Positions 31,376 through 49,353 are shown, numbered from the stretch's first letter. The stretch is DNA of 64,000 nucleotides from Scylla paramamosain (GCF_035594125.1 NC_087156.1:11291306-11355305); one strand, 5' to 3'. Made by a program: numbers and translations. The notes: generated from the letters alone by a model not told the origin.

Positions 31376-32791
31376 TTATGTGTATGAAACTCCTTCATTA
31401 TGACGTTTACGTCTACTATCAAGATATATATACAAATTTAAGGCTTTCCTAACACACACATATAAAAAACATTATCAAGAACATGAAAATAAGGCAAGGT
31501 GTCAAGACACTTGGATACAGAATCCCAGGTTTCAGATATACTGGTAAAGATGTCTCTAGAGCCTCTGAAAACTCTTCTGTGTTTGAGAAGGAAAGAGTGG
31601 ATAAGGAGTTTGTTATAATAGAAATCCTTGACTTTGTCAAATTCTCCAGGGAGGTGACAGGGAAAACCCTATATGAAAGGTCTGTCGTGAAAGCTAAGTG
31701 AATCCTAGAAGGGTAAGTGGTTAGCTTACTAGAACGTTATAGAACGTACGTGACAAGCATCTTGTAGCGTATAATGGCCTAGAACCTCCTCATAGGTGGT
31801 CCCTTCTGGACAAGTCACTGAGACATAAATGGTTTCTGTGAAATAAAAATAATGATATCCATGAAAATTATAATGGAAAATAGGTTTTGAAACCACATGC
31901 TTGCATGGACAGAGTGACAGACCTGCAGACGCCTCTGAACGTGTCAAGACGACTTCACAAATACCATTTACTACAAGTAAGAAGGCAAATTGGATACTTG
32001 AACAATGGTACAAATGTAAGTATGAAGATTTACAACGTTTTAATTCAGTGTCATTACAGAATTGTTAACGGAGAATGAGAAAGGTTTAATTTCATAGGCC
32101 TCAAAATGATCCTGAGATTTAAAAGGTATGTTTACAATTATTGCATCTGTGGACAAGGTAGCTTCTAGCAATGGATAGTAATATTGGATCATGTCCGCTG
32201 CATACAGTGGTGTCAATTTGTAGGTTGACTGACCAATTTCTATTGTGTGAAGCAAATCCTCTACAGGAAATAGTGAAGTTGTTACGCTGCCATTGACAGC
32301 ATCCACCATGTTGCGAATTATCGCTTCATTAATGGAGGAAGCTTCAAATACATGCAGAGCTTGATCTATTACCACAACGTGATTTATCACATCTAAACTA
32401 TGTAAGGCATCATCAAGCACAGTTGTTAAATCATTTGATTACTGTAATAACTCATTGAGGTTAGATTCTAATTTAACTATATTATTGTGATGTAGGTTCA
32501 GGACCTTCTTATTAGTAGCTGCAACCGTTATTAGTTGATCACAATGTTTCCTTAAATCCTGTACATCCTCGTCCAAGGCGGTGCCAAAGAGATATTGAGA
32601 CAGTTGTTCCAACACATTTATGAAGGTACGACAAATAAGGTAGAAAAAGGATATCGAACCAGAAGAACATCTTCTATTAAGGTTACTTCCCCAAGATGTG
32701 TGGTGAGAGCCCCAGGTTTGACATGCAACGCAGTGGACGCCTATAGCACTTGTAGCATGCTCAAGTAGGTAACCAGGAGGTCCAGTGCCAT
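31376..32791 (-). pseudogene. env: E2 env, broken and deleted
   Basis: ATG at 32791 after the same TTATTTACAG acceptor. TAG at codon 17. Relative to E1, 194 bp (E1 10050-10243) are deleted, removing the furin site and the first residues after it; another frame happens to run across the join for 123 codons. The middle part carries VNGSVTTSLFPVEDLLH and IQYYYPLLEATLSTDAI, the same ectodomain as E1. A later part (about 32013-31732) keeps VTCPEGTTYEEVLGHYTL. One extra A near 31466 shifts the frame at the membrane anchor, so the basic tail seen in E1 is not reached. Confidence 0.82.
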
Positions 32792-32802
32792 CTGTAAATA
32801 AT
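32792..32802 (-). promoter_or_regulatory. Candidate env splice acceptor in E2
   Basis: TTATTTACAG on the minus strand directly before the env ATG, identical to E1. Confidence 0.45.
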
Positions 32803-32810
32803 GCAGGCAA

Positions 32811-35800
32811 TTAGCTTCGTGAGTGCATGTTATACTTATGCGTCTTTATAGTATTAGTAGAATTATTGTTTGTAGCTTGATCAGTAGTACTCTCTGTTGA
32901 TGACTCGATCTGAGCATTAGTCTTCACAAGCCGATCACTGTGTACTATCTCAACAGTGTTAAGAAGAGGGTCATGCACCTCAAATTTGTTACCATGTAAC
33001 TGGCGGACAACCGAGCATGGACCACTAAATTTTGGGGAGAGTATGGAGGTCCTGTCCGGATAATGAACTTTAACTGTGTCTCCAACCTGTATCGTGACAA
33101 GAATCGCACGCTTGTGTTGCCTAGCCATCATTTCTGCCCTAGAAGCTTGTAGCCTACTTCGGACTTTAGCATGAATGTCCTTGAAGACATGCATATGTTG
33201 TTTAACATAGTCATCTACATTGTATACTGGAGTTTGTGGACTTGCCAACAAATCATAAGGAACATTTTTATCTTCACCTTACAATATATAATGTGGGGAT
33301 TTCCCAGTACTTTCACACACTGAACTGTTAATGCAGGCACCAACATGTGGTAACCAGTCCTCCCAATCATCATGTAGACTGTTTACAACTGGACGAAGAA
33401 CCTCCAGGATTTTCCTGTTTGCTCTTTCTACTAGTCCGTTTGAAGAAGGATGGTAAGCCACAGTGTAGTGTGTTTGATGTTGTAGTGTGTACATATACCT
33501 CGTAGGATTTCATTGCGAAATTCAGATCCATTATCACTTAACAACACTCGAGGTGTTGAGTATGGACAAAACAATTTAGTTACTAGCGCATGCGCTACAT
33601 ATTTAGCAGATTTTTCCTTTAAAGGTGAGAGACCCACGAACCTTGAAAAATGGTCTACACGCACAAGTAGGTACTGCGAGCTTTTTTGACTTTTGGGTAA
33701 TTGAAAAAGATCAGTGGAGACAATGTCCCAAGGTCGCTCAGGTAGTGGATATTCCAGTATTGGGGCGGATCCTTTTACCGCACCCTTGTGCTTTGCACAT
33801 GATATACACTTGGCAACATAATTTTCTATGTCTACGCATGATAGGCCAATAGTAGATTTTACGCGCTGCTTGTAGAGTTCGCTCTCTTCCTGGATGTCCC
33901 GCACTTGGCATGTGCACAAAGATAAGTATGACAGGGACTAAACTCTCAGGAATGATGTGCTGCTTAATAGAATCTCCTATTTGGGGATTATTTCGACACA
34001 GAACATTGTCTGGTGACATGAAGAATTGAGAGAATGGTATATTTAGACGTGGAAGATTATCTTCTTCGCCGGACTCCAGAGCATGTATGATCTCAGACCA
34101 TATTTCATGCACTCGCTGTGCTTTACTTAATTCCTTCAAGGGAATCGAGTCACTGACATCTCCCACAGGCACATTTCGTCGGTTATTACATTAGCATGAC
34201 CCGGCAAGTACTTGACTACTGGAGCAAATTCCTGTATGGTACAGTACCATCTTGCCACTCGTCCAGTTAAATATTTCCCTTTGAACAGTTCAAATACAAG
34301 TGCATGATCCGTGTAGACTGTAATTGGATATCCAAGGATAATGTCCTTAAAATGTTTTAAAGCCCAAACTATTGCAAGTGTTTCTTGATGAGTGACAGAG
34401 TAATTAGACTCCGCTGAATTAAGCACTCGACTTGCATATACTATTACATAGTTTTTGCCTCTGGCATCTGTCTGCATCATTACTGCTCCTAATCCTAGAG
34501 AAGAAGCATCCGTGCAAATAATGAACGGCTCTGAATGCTCTGGGAAAACAAGTACAGGTGCATTTGTTAGTAGTGATTGTAATTCATTGAAACTTTGTTC
34601 ATGAGCAACATCCCAATGGAAAGCAACATCCTTTTTAAGGAGTTTAGTAAATGGGGATGCAATCGCTGCAAAATTCTTGATGAAAGGACGGTAATACCCC
34701 GCAAGGCATCTGACATTCTCCACCGATTTAGGTTGAGGAAACTTCTGTACAGCCATGACCTTTTCATCCACTGTGTAGATTCCTTCATCATCGACTACAT
34801 GGCCAAGAAATTTTATTTTGGCTTTTAGAAATTCACATTTAGAAAGCTTTCCTTTAAGTCCAGCTTCCTCAAGCTTCTGTAGGACTAATTTTAAACTCTC
34901 CAGATGGGACTCTTGATCCTTACTAGCGATGATTATATCATCAAGATATGCAAACACGGTTTTGCCAAGTAAACCCGTGAAAATACTGTTAATCATTCTC
35001 TGGAATGTTAACGGAGCGGATTTTAATCCAAAAGGCATGCGTAACCATTCGTAATGGCCACTAGGCGTATTGAACGCCGTTATTTCCCGTGAAGTGGGGG
35101 CTAAGGGAACCTGCCAGTATCCTGACAACATGTCCAAACTAGAGAAAATTTCGTTTCCACGATCTAAGGACATTAGAAGGTCGCTCAGGACAGGTAAAGG
35201 ATAATGATCATCCACAGTGACATCATTAACCCGCCGGAAGTCGATTACCAGCCTGAAAGATTTATCTTTCTTGGGAACCAAAAAGACTGGTGAATTCCAA
35301 GGAGAGCACGATTCTTGAGTCACTCCCTTGTCAATCATGTCATGAATCATGTCATCTACAGTCGCCCTCTGAGTATGAAACAAACGATAAGCTGGTATAT
35401 ATACTGGCTTAGTATTTGGTTTTAACCTAATGTGGTGTTCCACTCGATCGGTCACACCTAAGGATTCTCCAGGTAGTGCCCGGATATTGCGATACTTCCC
35501 CATTAAGTCCAAGAGCGCGGGCCACATTTCGGGGTAGTCTACAACATTGACAAACGAACATAAGGTTGGCGCCTGCCCCAGCTCGGTGTCAACAGCAGAC
35601 TGACTCACCGAAAAGACGCAGGCTCCAGGCAGAAAACTGGGTTCTGGCACCACTTTCTTGTCATAAACCAGGCACTTTCCAAGGAAAAGACCTTGCTTGA
35701 TCCTTACAGAACCTCCAGTAGTGTTCACCACCAAGGCATCAGTGACATGACCCTTTTCTAATTGTGGAAAGAGTCGATTCAACAGCCAATCGCCTGACAT

Positions 35801-36540
35801 TACCTATACCTTCAAGACAGGTGTCACTGCCTACAGGAGTTTCTGGAACACGAATTGTACTCCGTTTTACCACACGAGCAGGAATGTCATAATCGGCATT
35901 GACAGTTCCTTTGGCTTCCCTCCATGCTTCTGTTATATCCTTATCTCTCATAGGAGACCGGAGAGATGGAATTGTTTGAGGCTCCCCATTGGATCTTTGT
36001 CCCTTCCGTAATAAAGAACCGTTTCTGGGTTGCCTGGAAACCAAAGGTGCAGGATGTTTCATCCCTTCCAGATGTCGTCCGCAGTACATAACTGTATTTT
36101 GCTTTGGATAGATTACTATCTGGTGAGCCTTCATGGCTCTAAGCCCTAACAATTCGTCAGAAGAAAGTTTGAAGTTACTGACTACATAGAAATCAGTTTG
36201 AATAGGCTGAGTATTCTTAGATAGACTTATTGGCAAGAAAATATTTCCTAAGATTTTCAGGGCAGACCCGGTGACACCAGAAAGATTGAAGTAACTTGGA
36301 CGGAGCATCCATTTACCACCGCGTGAATTCTGTTTCAGAATCTTGTAAGATTCTTCAGAGATCACGTTTACTGTGGCTCCAGTGTCTACAGCCAAAGATA
36401 AGCGATGCTTACCTACCCTCGTTGGTAATGCCATTATGTCTGTTTGGTTGTTGGCAGCATTTATGGTTGAATACACTGACATGTCAGAAGAATTTGCTGC
36501 CTTAGTGTCTTGCGCATTTAGATGTTTTAGTCGGGTTTGT
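32811..36540 (-). pseudogene. pol: E2 pol: protease-RT-RNase H-integrase, broken
   Basis: Protease at 36482-36060 has AVDTGATVNVI and LLGLRAMKAHQI. A frameshift near 35760 separates it from a 554-codon open frame (35800-34136) holding the RT: VIDFRRVNDVTVDDHYPLP, SSLDMLSGYWQVPLAP, LRMPFGLKSAP and YLDD at 34949-34938. RNase H follows: CTDASSLGLGAV, ETLAIVWALK, YTDHALV. Three residues of the usual SFLGLAGYY are missing, and the frame breaks after LPGHANV. Integrase is in pieces: zinc domain with HPGRERTLQAARK and CISCAKH, WDIVSTDLF, LLSDNGSEF, then NGLVERANR in a further frame (33494-33279). The C-terminal domain (33251-32811) ends YNMHSRS. The RT motifs needed for catalysis are all present, but the gene as a whole is dead. 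Confidence 0.9.
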
Positions 36541-37803
36541 TTAGTACTGTGCGCTGGTCTTCCCCCGACTGCTTTGTACTGTTCAGGTTAGCTCTGGCCT
36601 GTTTTTCAATTTTCATATTGATTATATCTTTACATAGCTCTGATGAGTGTTTACACTGGCCATGTATGAGACAGTATTGGGTAGCGACGTCCCTGCAGGA
36701 CCTTGTCTTACCTGTATTCACGTGGGACGATGCACCTGGTTTTGGTCTAACAGAGAGATTACCCCATTTTGTTTTGTTCTCCGAGTTAGATTTATTTGCT
36801 GCCAGTTTCTGGTCCTTTTGTTTTTTAAAACATCTTTTTTTTTCAACATGACCGTACAAACATTTCCAGGCTTTGCCATGGCTGCCGCACAAGGTTGAGA
36901 TTGGTCGTCATCCATGAGTGGAGTAACCAGTGAGGTTTGAGTTTCCGGAGAGGTACCAGGTAGCCCCCTTTTCTCTCTAATCAGGACTGCAAGGTCAGCT
37001 GCTGTGTCTCCAAGTTTAAAACTCAAATGACTTGTGGTTTTCTTCACTTCTCCATTCACCAATGATATGTAAAAGATGAATTCCAGAAGTCTTCTGAAAT
37101 CTGTTTCTGTCATACTGTTTCTTTGGAACCAGTTGTTAAATCGTAAGACATCCATGAAGTCCGTTGCGAACTGGTGTGTAGGGATTAAGGCTTTCATTTC
37201 GTGAATAGAGTTAATTTCAGCTGCAAATCTAAGATCCACCTTGGATGCTAGTACCATGAGGTCAGTTTGACTCTTACCCCCAAAAATGTTCAAGAAATTT
37301 TTCTTGAAATTTGCATAACTAGTCCCTATTTCAAGCGGACTAAAAGCGCTGGTATTCATCATGCGTGCTGCTTCCCCAGCCAATTTAAACCTGACGAAAG
37401 AGATCTTGTCTTCATCGGTGATAGTATTTGATCTTGTCATAACATCCTCACACAAACGGATGAAATCATGAGCCCTTTCTTGCGGGTTTTCTCTGCGAAA
37501 TGCTGATATTGTTTCAGGAATAAGAAGTACCTTAAGTGTAGTACATGCATGCAAGGCATGAGAAGAGCTAGTAGAGGCTGAAGCAGAAGCATTAGAATTA
37601 GACATGGTTACTGTTGATAATGATGTGTATTTATTCCCTGATCTTGTAATCAACACGTTTCCGTCCTCATGAGGCACGGTATTTTCCACTGTAGTGGGTT
37701 TTAGTTCCGTTGATAATGCCTCTGAAGATCTAGTATCACTATTTTCCGCTTGGAAATGACACTCCAGTTCATAAATTTCAGCTAACTTCTTAGCTTTACC
37801 CAT
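36527..37803 (-). pseudogene. gag: E2 gag, one frameshift
   Basis: ATG at 37803 (MGKAKKLAEIYELE) opens 361 codons to 36718. Roughly residues 1-95 are a Ser/Thr/Ala-rich N-part and residues 95-290 a capsid-like domain (IPETISAFRRENPQERAHDFI, FVRFKLAGEAARMM, FKKNFLNIFGG). A short deletion relative to E1 near 36850 removes most of the cysteine knuckle and shifts the frame. The true continuation is the overlapping frame 36892-36527, with SVRPKPGASSHVNTGKT and the Cys-His cluster CLIHGQCKHSSELC. Stop at 36529-36527. Pol continues in the -1 frame; no classic slippery heptamer is obvious. Confidence 0.85.
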
Positions 37804-37846
37804 AAATATGGTATTATTACTATCCTTAATTAAGTATTAATTACGC

Positions 37847-37852
37847 ACTTAC
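37847..37852 (-). promoter_or_regulatory. Candidate env splice donor in E2 leader
   Basis: Minus strand GTAAGT about 44 nt upstream of the gag ATG, conserved with E1. Confidence 0.35.
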
Positions 37853-38227
37853 ATTACGTTTCCAGCGTCCAAAGGCTTTTCCACCCTGAAAGGATGAATG
37901 GTTAGTATTGTTAGAAGTGTGAAAATTGTAACAGAATTGAAGGTTTAGGGACAGAAATGGAATTATCCTAGTTATCCCTGAGAACTTAAGAGAAAAGGAG
38001 AGCGAGCTGAGAGTCCAGCTGAAAAAGAAAACGTTGTTGAAGAGGTAAACTAAATTATTTTAATTTTATACATAAGTAACGTATCACTGTTAAATAGGTA
38101 AGTTACACATAAACTCTGACAGTGTTTGCGTTACCACAATTGTTTTATTTAATATTGGTGTGGTGTACCACTAAGTGTCTGTACTCACGACTGTAGCCGG
38201 AGAAATTCACACGTAAAAAAAAAAAAA

Positions 38228-42570
<4,343 letters not shown>

Positions 42571-43459
42571 TTTTTTTTTTTTTTTTTATGTAGGAAGGAC
42601 ACTGGCCAAGGGCAACAAAATCCAATAAAAAAATATGCCCACTGAAATGCCAGTCCCATAAAAGGGTCAAAGCAGTGGTCAAAAATTGATGAATAAGTGT
42701 CTTGAAACCTCCCTCTTGAAGGAATTCAAGTCATAGGAAGGTGGAAATACAGAAGCAGGCAGGGAGTTCCAGAGTTTACTAGAAAAAGGGATGAATGATT
42801 GAGAATACTGGTTAACTCTTGCGTTAGAGAGGTGGACAGAATAGGGGTGAGAGAAAGAAGAAAGTCTTGTGCAGCGAGGCCGCGGAAGGAGGGGAGGCAT
42901 GCAGTTAGCAAGATCAGAAGAGCAGTTAGCATGAAAATAGAGAAAGTAGGAGGGAACAGAAAAGGGGCTACTGTCAGTTGCCTCAGACACCTGAGATTCA
43001 GTGAGGAAAAGAAGATGAGGTTTGGAAGAGGAGAGGTGGTGTTCTACAGATTGAAAATTAGATCTTAGACCGCAAATGTTGCAGAAGTTAATGAAGAAAA
43101 AGTTGAGGGGGGTGTCAAGACACTTAGGGTCGTCGACAGAAAAGCAGTCCGATCTGGGGACATTTATGGTCCCCTCCCCAGATGGGGACTCCGAGGCTGG
43201 TGTAGGAGTCCCCATGATGATTTTAAAAATTTTTGAGTGAAGGGTGTGTGTGTTATTAGGTGCTTGTAGTTTTGTGTGAAGGAAGAAAGTTGTCTTTAGA
43301 GGGCAGGCTGTGACTGCCCCCTTGTGTTGTGAGACACAAAGAGAAACGTTCAGTGAGGTCACAGCTGGGTTTAATGATAATTTCACAGCACCCCTTGAAC
43401 AGTGCTTTAGACCTCACTTGGAGTAATTATTGTTTCGGCAGGTGTCTACTGTCTTCTCC
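42571..43459 (-). mobile_element. Internally deleted jockey-like LINE with tail and target duplication
   Basis: T17 at 42571-42587 is the poly-A tail on the minus strand. TGGCA(T) occurs on both sides (42566-42571 and 43460-43465), a likely target duplication. The 5' part (43452-43297) is the segment also seen at 26554-26707. Between them only the N-terminus and the C-terminus of the large ORF remain. The insertion is therefore 5'-complete but lacks the catalytic middle. Confidence 0.8.
42679..43215 (-). pseudogene. Fused remnant of LINE ORF2 (endonuclease start plus C-terminus), still open
   Basis: ATG at 43215 (MGTPTPASESPSGEG) gives about 178 codons to the stop at 42679. Residues about 40-95 look like the first strands of an APE-type endonuclease (FINFCNICGLRSNFQSV, PHLLFLTESQVSE). 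From about residue 105 the sequence is the extreme C-terminus of jockey-like ORF2 (FSHPYSVHLSNARVNQYSQS, SKLWNSLPASVFP, NSFKREVSRHL). The rest of the endonuclease and the whole RT are missing. The join keeps the frame. Product and function unknown; it could not retrotranspose by itself. Confidence 0.75.
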
Positions 43460-43483
43460 TGGCATATGTATATATGCATGCAA

Positions 43484-43577
<94 letters not shown>

Positions 43578-45833
43578 TATATATATTCATGCATTTTGGC
43601 GTTTCTTTGTTTTTTTTTACGTAACAAGCTCAAAAACACTGAAAATACTTCTTTATGGTAATGCTTTTTTTTTTTTTTTTATTCATAAAAGGGTGTTTTG
43701 CAGGTGTTTTATCTTTTTGGTGCGTAAGCACCTGAAAAAAAAAATATTAAAAAAATAAGACATTTTGGTAATGCTGTTTTCTATTCCCATATAAGGTGCT
43801 TTCAATGCTTTTTAGCATTTTGGTGCCTAGGACGCTCATAATAACTCAAGAGACACGTATCTGGAAATCTCGTTTATTTTTATTGCAAGCATTTTGGTGT
43901 ATTGGTACCTTACAGTGAAATACCCTGAAAATACACGTTTTTGGTAATGTTATTCTGTTTCTCTATAAAAAGTGTTACTCATGTGTTTTAGAGTTTCAAA
44001 CGTAAGAAGATCAAAAACATTCCCAATACACTATTCTCGTAATGTCCTTTCTTTTCCGAAATTAAGGGTACTTTGCATGAATTTTGGCATTTTTTACGTA
44101 ACAAACTCAAAAACTAAAAAAAAAAAATATTATTATTTTGTTTCTCCGTAACATATATTTTGCATGTGTTTTAGCATTTTCTTACGTAAGAAGTTCAAAA
44201 AATCTCAATAGACACGTTTTTCATAATGTTGTATTCTATTCCTACTGAGGGTGATTGCCATGCTTTCTTAAGTTTTCATGGCTAACATCCTCAAAAATAC
44301 TTAAAAGACACGTTTCCTGTGAGATCATTTCGTATCCTCGTATCAAAAGCTTTACAGGCATTTTGGCGTTTTATAATATAACAAGGTGAAAAAACTCAAA
44401 ATACACGTTTTTCTTAATGTTGTTTTGTTTCTTCAAGTAAACGAGCTTAAAAGCACAAATCACAAATCATAATTATTAATGCGTTTTCGCGTTTTGGTAC
44501 CTAACAACCTAAAAAAAACTTTCATAATGCATACTTTTCGAAATGTCTTTTCGTTTCCCCATAGAGTACTTTGTATGCATTTTGGCATTTTTCTCCGTAA
44601 CAAGCTGAAAAACACACAAAATAATTGTTTTTCGTACTGATATTTTCACCATTAAGATTTCTTCCATACGTTTTTGTGTTTTGGTACGTAAAAAGTTAAA
44701 GAACACTTTTTTTTTCCTCTCATATAGATTGATTTCCATGCTTTTTAGCGTTTTGGTGCATAGCACGCACAAAAAAAAAAAAAAAATTAAATGACACGTT
44801 TCTATTAATGTCATATCGTTTCCCGTTTGCAGGCATTTTCAGGTTTTAGTACCCAACGATGTGAAATACAAAAAAAAAAAAAAAAAGGAAAAAAAAACAC
44901 GTTTTTGGTAATGTTCCGTATAGAGTGCTATTCATGCGTTTTAGCGGCTTTGTACCTAAGAAACTCAAAAACACTCCTATTAAACGTTCTTTGGAAATTT
45001 GCATGTATTTAGAAATATAGTGTACTTGCAATGCATTTTCATTTTTTTGGACGTAACATGCTGAAAAACACGCAAAATACTTATTTTACTAATGTTATTG
45101 TGTTTCTCCATGAAGCATTATTTGAATTTTTTTTTGTGTGTGTTTCTGTACCGAATTATCTCTAAAACACTCTAAAGACATGTTTTTTTGGTAAATTTGT
45201 TTTCTATTCACGTACAGTATGCTTTGTATGCATTTTTGCGTTTTGGTACCTGACAGAGTGAATTACTCTCAAATTACACGTGTTTGGTAATGTTCTTCTC
45301 TTTCGCCATATATTCTTCTATTTTAGGGATTTGATACCTAAAAAGCTCAAGAACAGTCATTATAATATACGTTTCTCGATATGTGTTTTTGTTTACTCAT
45401 ATAGAGTACTTTCCATGCATTATTGTGTTTCTCTTCGTAAGAAGCTCAAAAACACTCAAAACGCTTGTTTTTTTGGGCAGTGTTATTTTGTTTCTCCATA
45501 AAGGGTTCATTGCAAGCGTTTTAGTGTTTTGGTACGAAAGAATTTCAGAAACATTCAAAAGGCAAGTTTTTTGGTTATTTCCTTTTCCCATAAAGGATGA
45601 TTTACATTTTTTTTTTTTTTTTACGTGTTAGTGCCAAACATGTTGAAAAGAAAAGGTACGTTTCTGATGATATCGTTTCGTTTTCTCAAATAGGGTTCTT
45701 TGCGAGTATTTTTGTGCTTTGCTACCTAATAACGTGAAATACACTCAAAATGCACGTTTTATGTAATGTTCTGTTTCTACATATAAATTACGTACTATTC
45801 ATGAAATTTATAATTTTGTTACTTAAAATCAAC
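43460..45833 (+). repeat. HOR satellite, forward block 5
   Basis: Resumes with GGCATATGTATATATGCATG, the AT tract, then A, B, C, D, E monomers in order. Ends near 45833, where a short inverted piece begins. No gene seen. Confidence 0.87.
43488..43586. repeat. (AT)n microsatellite next to the LINE insertion
   Basis: About 95 bp with one TAAATA interruption. Forward A monomer words (TCATGCATTTTGGCG) follow directly. Confidence 0.92.
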
Positions 45834-46052
45834 AAGAATAAACAGAATAACATTACCAATAAACATGTATTTTGAGTGCTTTTGAGCTAGTTACGTACAA
45901 AAACACCAAAATGAATGCCATGCAAAATACCCTATATGGGAAAACGAAAAGACATTAAGAAAAACGTGTATTATGAGTGTTTTTTAACTTCTTAAGTACC
46001 AAAAACACTAAAACGCTTAAATAGTACTCTATATTTAAAACCAGAACAACTT
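45834..46052 (-). repeat. HOR satellite, small inverted piece
   Basis: About 220 bp reading B-prime, A-prime, E-prime (ACATTACCAATAAACATG, CCCTATATGGGAAAACG, AAATAGTACTCTATAT) between forward blocks. The order is that of a reversed E-A-B segment. Confidence 0.85.
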
Positions 46053-48263
46053 TTTTATCTGGCATTTGGTTTCTACGTAACAAGCTGAAAAGAAAATATA
46101 AAAAAAAATATATTTTTTGGTATTGTTTTTGTTTCTCTATATAGGGTGTTTTGCATTCATTTTAGCATTTTGGTATGTAACAAGTAAAAAAAAAAAGAAA
46201 CTGGAAATATACGTAATATTGTTCATAATATTGTTCTGTAATCACATACAGTGTGATTTCCATGCCTTTTAGCGTTTTGGTGCCTAAGACGCTCAAAAAA
46301 AAAAAAAAAACTCAAAAGACATGTTTCTGGTAATGTCTTTTCGTCCCCCCTATGCTTTGCAAGCATTTTGACATTTTGGTACGTAAAAATATGAAAAACA
46401 ATCAAAATACCCTTTTTTGGTAATGTTCCGTTTCTCTATATAGAGTGCTATTTGCATATTTTTGCGTTTTGGTACCTAAGCTCCAAAACACTCATAATAC
46501 ACGTTCTTCGAAATATGTTTCCATTTTCCTAATAAAGGTTCTCTGCATGCACTTTGGCGTTTTTCTATGTAATTTTCTCCTCCCCAAAAAATCAAAATAC
46601 ACGGGTTTGGTAATGTTATTCTGTTTCTCTATAAAGGGTATTTTGCATTTGTTCTGGCGTTTTTTTACGTAAGATCAAAACCACTTCAAAGACACGTTAT
46701 TTCGTGGTGTTTTGTACTACCATATTTTGTAATAACATGTTTTGTAATACCATTTTTTTTTTTTTTTAGCATTTTGGTGACTAACACGCTCATAACTACT
46801 CAAAATACACTTTTCTAGAAATTTCAAATCTCCTCATGTAGGGAGATATGAATGCCTTTTTTGTGTGTTAGTACCTAACTGTGAAAAAAAAAGAACACTC
46901 ATAATACACTATTTTGGTAATGTTGTTTCGTTTCTACTTATAGAGTGTTATTCATGCGTTTTCCGGTTTTGTTACCTAGAAATCTCAAAAACACTCATGA
47001 TGCACGTTTCTCGTAATGTCTTTTCGTTTCACTACAAAGGGTACCCTGCATGCATTTTGGCGTTTTTTATGTAAGATGCTCAAAATCACTCAAAATACTT
47101 GTTTTTGCTAATGTTATTCTGTTTTTCCATAAAGGGTGTTTTGCATGCGTTTCAGTGTTTTGGTACGTAAATAGATAAAAAAAAAAAAAAAAGACGTTTT
47201 TGGTAATATTGTATGATTTTGACATATAAGGTGCGTTCCGTGGTTTTTGTCGTTTTGGTGCCTAAAGCACTCAAAACACTCAAAAAACACTTGTATGGTA
47301 ATGTTGTTTCGTTTCCCCATTATTGGGATTTGTAGGCATTTTGGGATTTTATTACCTAACAAGGTGAAAAACACTCAAAACACACGTTTAAAAACTCTTA
47401 TAAATAAAGTGTTAGTCATGTTTTTTTTTTTTTTTTGCATTTTTCATACCTAAGAAGGTAAAAAACTCACGATAATTTTCTCATCATATATTTTCGTTTC
47501 AATGTGTTTTCGTTTTCGCATATAGAGTATTTTGTATGCATTTTGGCATATTCATACTTAATAAGCTCAAAAAAACTCAAAGTACGAGTTTGAATTATAG
47601 TTGTACTATTTCTCTGAAGAAGAAAACACTGAAAAGGGACGTTTTTGATAACGTTTTTGGTTTCCCATATAAAGATCTTTCCATGTTTTTCTTGGTTATG
47701 GTGCCTAGCAAGTTCATAAACACTCAAAAGAAACCATTCCGAAATCTCGTTTCTTTTCCCCAAATAGGGTGTTTTGCATGCATTTTGGCGTTCTGGTGCC
47801 TAACAATGTGAAAAACACTGAAAATAGACGTTTTTTGTAAATATGTTCTGTTTCTTTATAGCATTTTGGTATCTGAGAAACTAAAAAAAAAACTCATAAT
47901 GCAGGTTTCTCGTAATGTCCTTTCGTTTTCCTATATAGAGTACATTGAATATATTTTTGGCGATTTTTTTTTATTTATTTTTTGCAAGCTCAAAAATACT
48001 GAGAATACTTGGTTTTGGCAATGCTATTTTCTTTTCCCATAGAGGGTGTTTTCCACGCGTTTTGCTACATAAGAAGCTGACAAACACGCAAAAAACACGT
48101 TTTTGGTAATGGTGTTATCTATACACATATAGGGTTCTTTCCATGTTTTTTTTTTTTTTTCGTGCCTAACATGCACAAAAATACTGAAATAATACGTTTC
48201 TTTTAATGTCCTTTCTTTTCCCTATATAAGGCGCTTTGCAGATTTTTTCGTGTTTTTGATACG

Positions 48264-48264
<1 letters not shown>

Positions 48265-48298
<34 letters not shown>
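48265..48298. repeat. (AT)n, 34 bp, at the TACGTAA site
   Basis: Begins right after GATACGTAA of a monomer. Confidence 0.9.
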
Positions 48299-48300
<2 letters not shown>

Positions 48301-48407
48301 AAAATCAAAATACATGTTTAGGTAACGTTATTCTTTTTCTCCATAGAGTGTTATTAACGCGTTTTTACCATTTGGTACGTAAACAGCTTAAAAAAAAGAA
48401 AAAAAAG

Positions 48408-48575
<168 letters not shown>

Positions 48576-49322
48576 CACGTTTCTCGTAATGTCTTTTCGT
48601 TTTCCTATATAGCGTATTTGGTAGGCATTTTGACGGTTTCCTACGTAACATGCTCAAAAATACTCTAAATATTTGTTTTTGGTAATGTTATTTTCTTTCT
48701 CAATAATATGAGTGCTTTGCTACGTAAGTTCGAAAACACTCAATAGATAGTTTTTTCGTAATGTTGTTTTGTAATCTCATATAGTGTGATTTACATGTTT
48801 TTTTTTTTTTCATTTTGGTGCCTAGCACGCTTATAAATACTCAAAAGACATGTTTCTAGAAATCTCGTTTCCTTTCTACATATAAGGTGCTTTGCATGCA
48901 TGTTGGGGTTTTGCAAAGCTAACAATGTGAAAAATACTCAAAGTACATGTTTTCGGTATTTTTTTTTTTTTTTTGTTTCTGTCCATATAAAGTAGATTCA
49001 TGCATCTTAGCGTTTTTGTAGCTAAGAAGCTTAAAGGCACTCATAATACACGTCTCTTAACATTCTTTCGTTACCTCATATAGGACACTTTCCATGGATT
49101 TAGTAATTTTTGTACATAACCTCAAAAATGTTAATATCTCTCTCCAAAAAAAAAGTGTTTTGCTTGCGTTTTAGCGTTTTCATACGTAAGAAGTTCAAAA
49201 ACACTTAAAAGACACGTTTTTCGTGATGTTTTGTATCCTCATACAGTTTGATTTTGATGATTTTTAGCGTTTTGGTGCATAACACACTCATAAACATGTA
49301 AAGACACGTTTCAGATTTTTCA

Positions 49323-49353
<31 letters not shown>

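Noticed and set aside
36527..36545. Slippery site for gag-pol frameshifting at CTAAACAAACCC
   Set aside because: The -1 relation of frames is clear, but no XXXYYYZ heptamer in the gag frame is present, so I do not assign a site.
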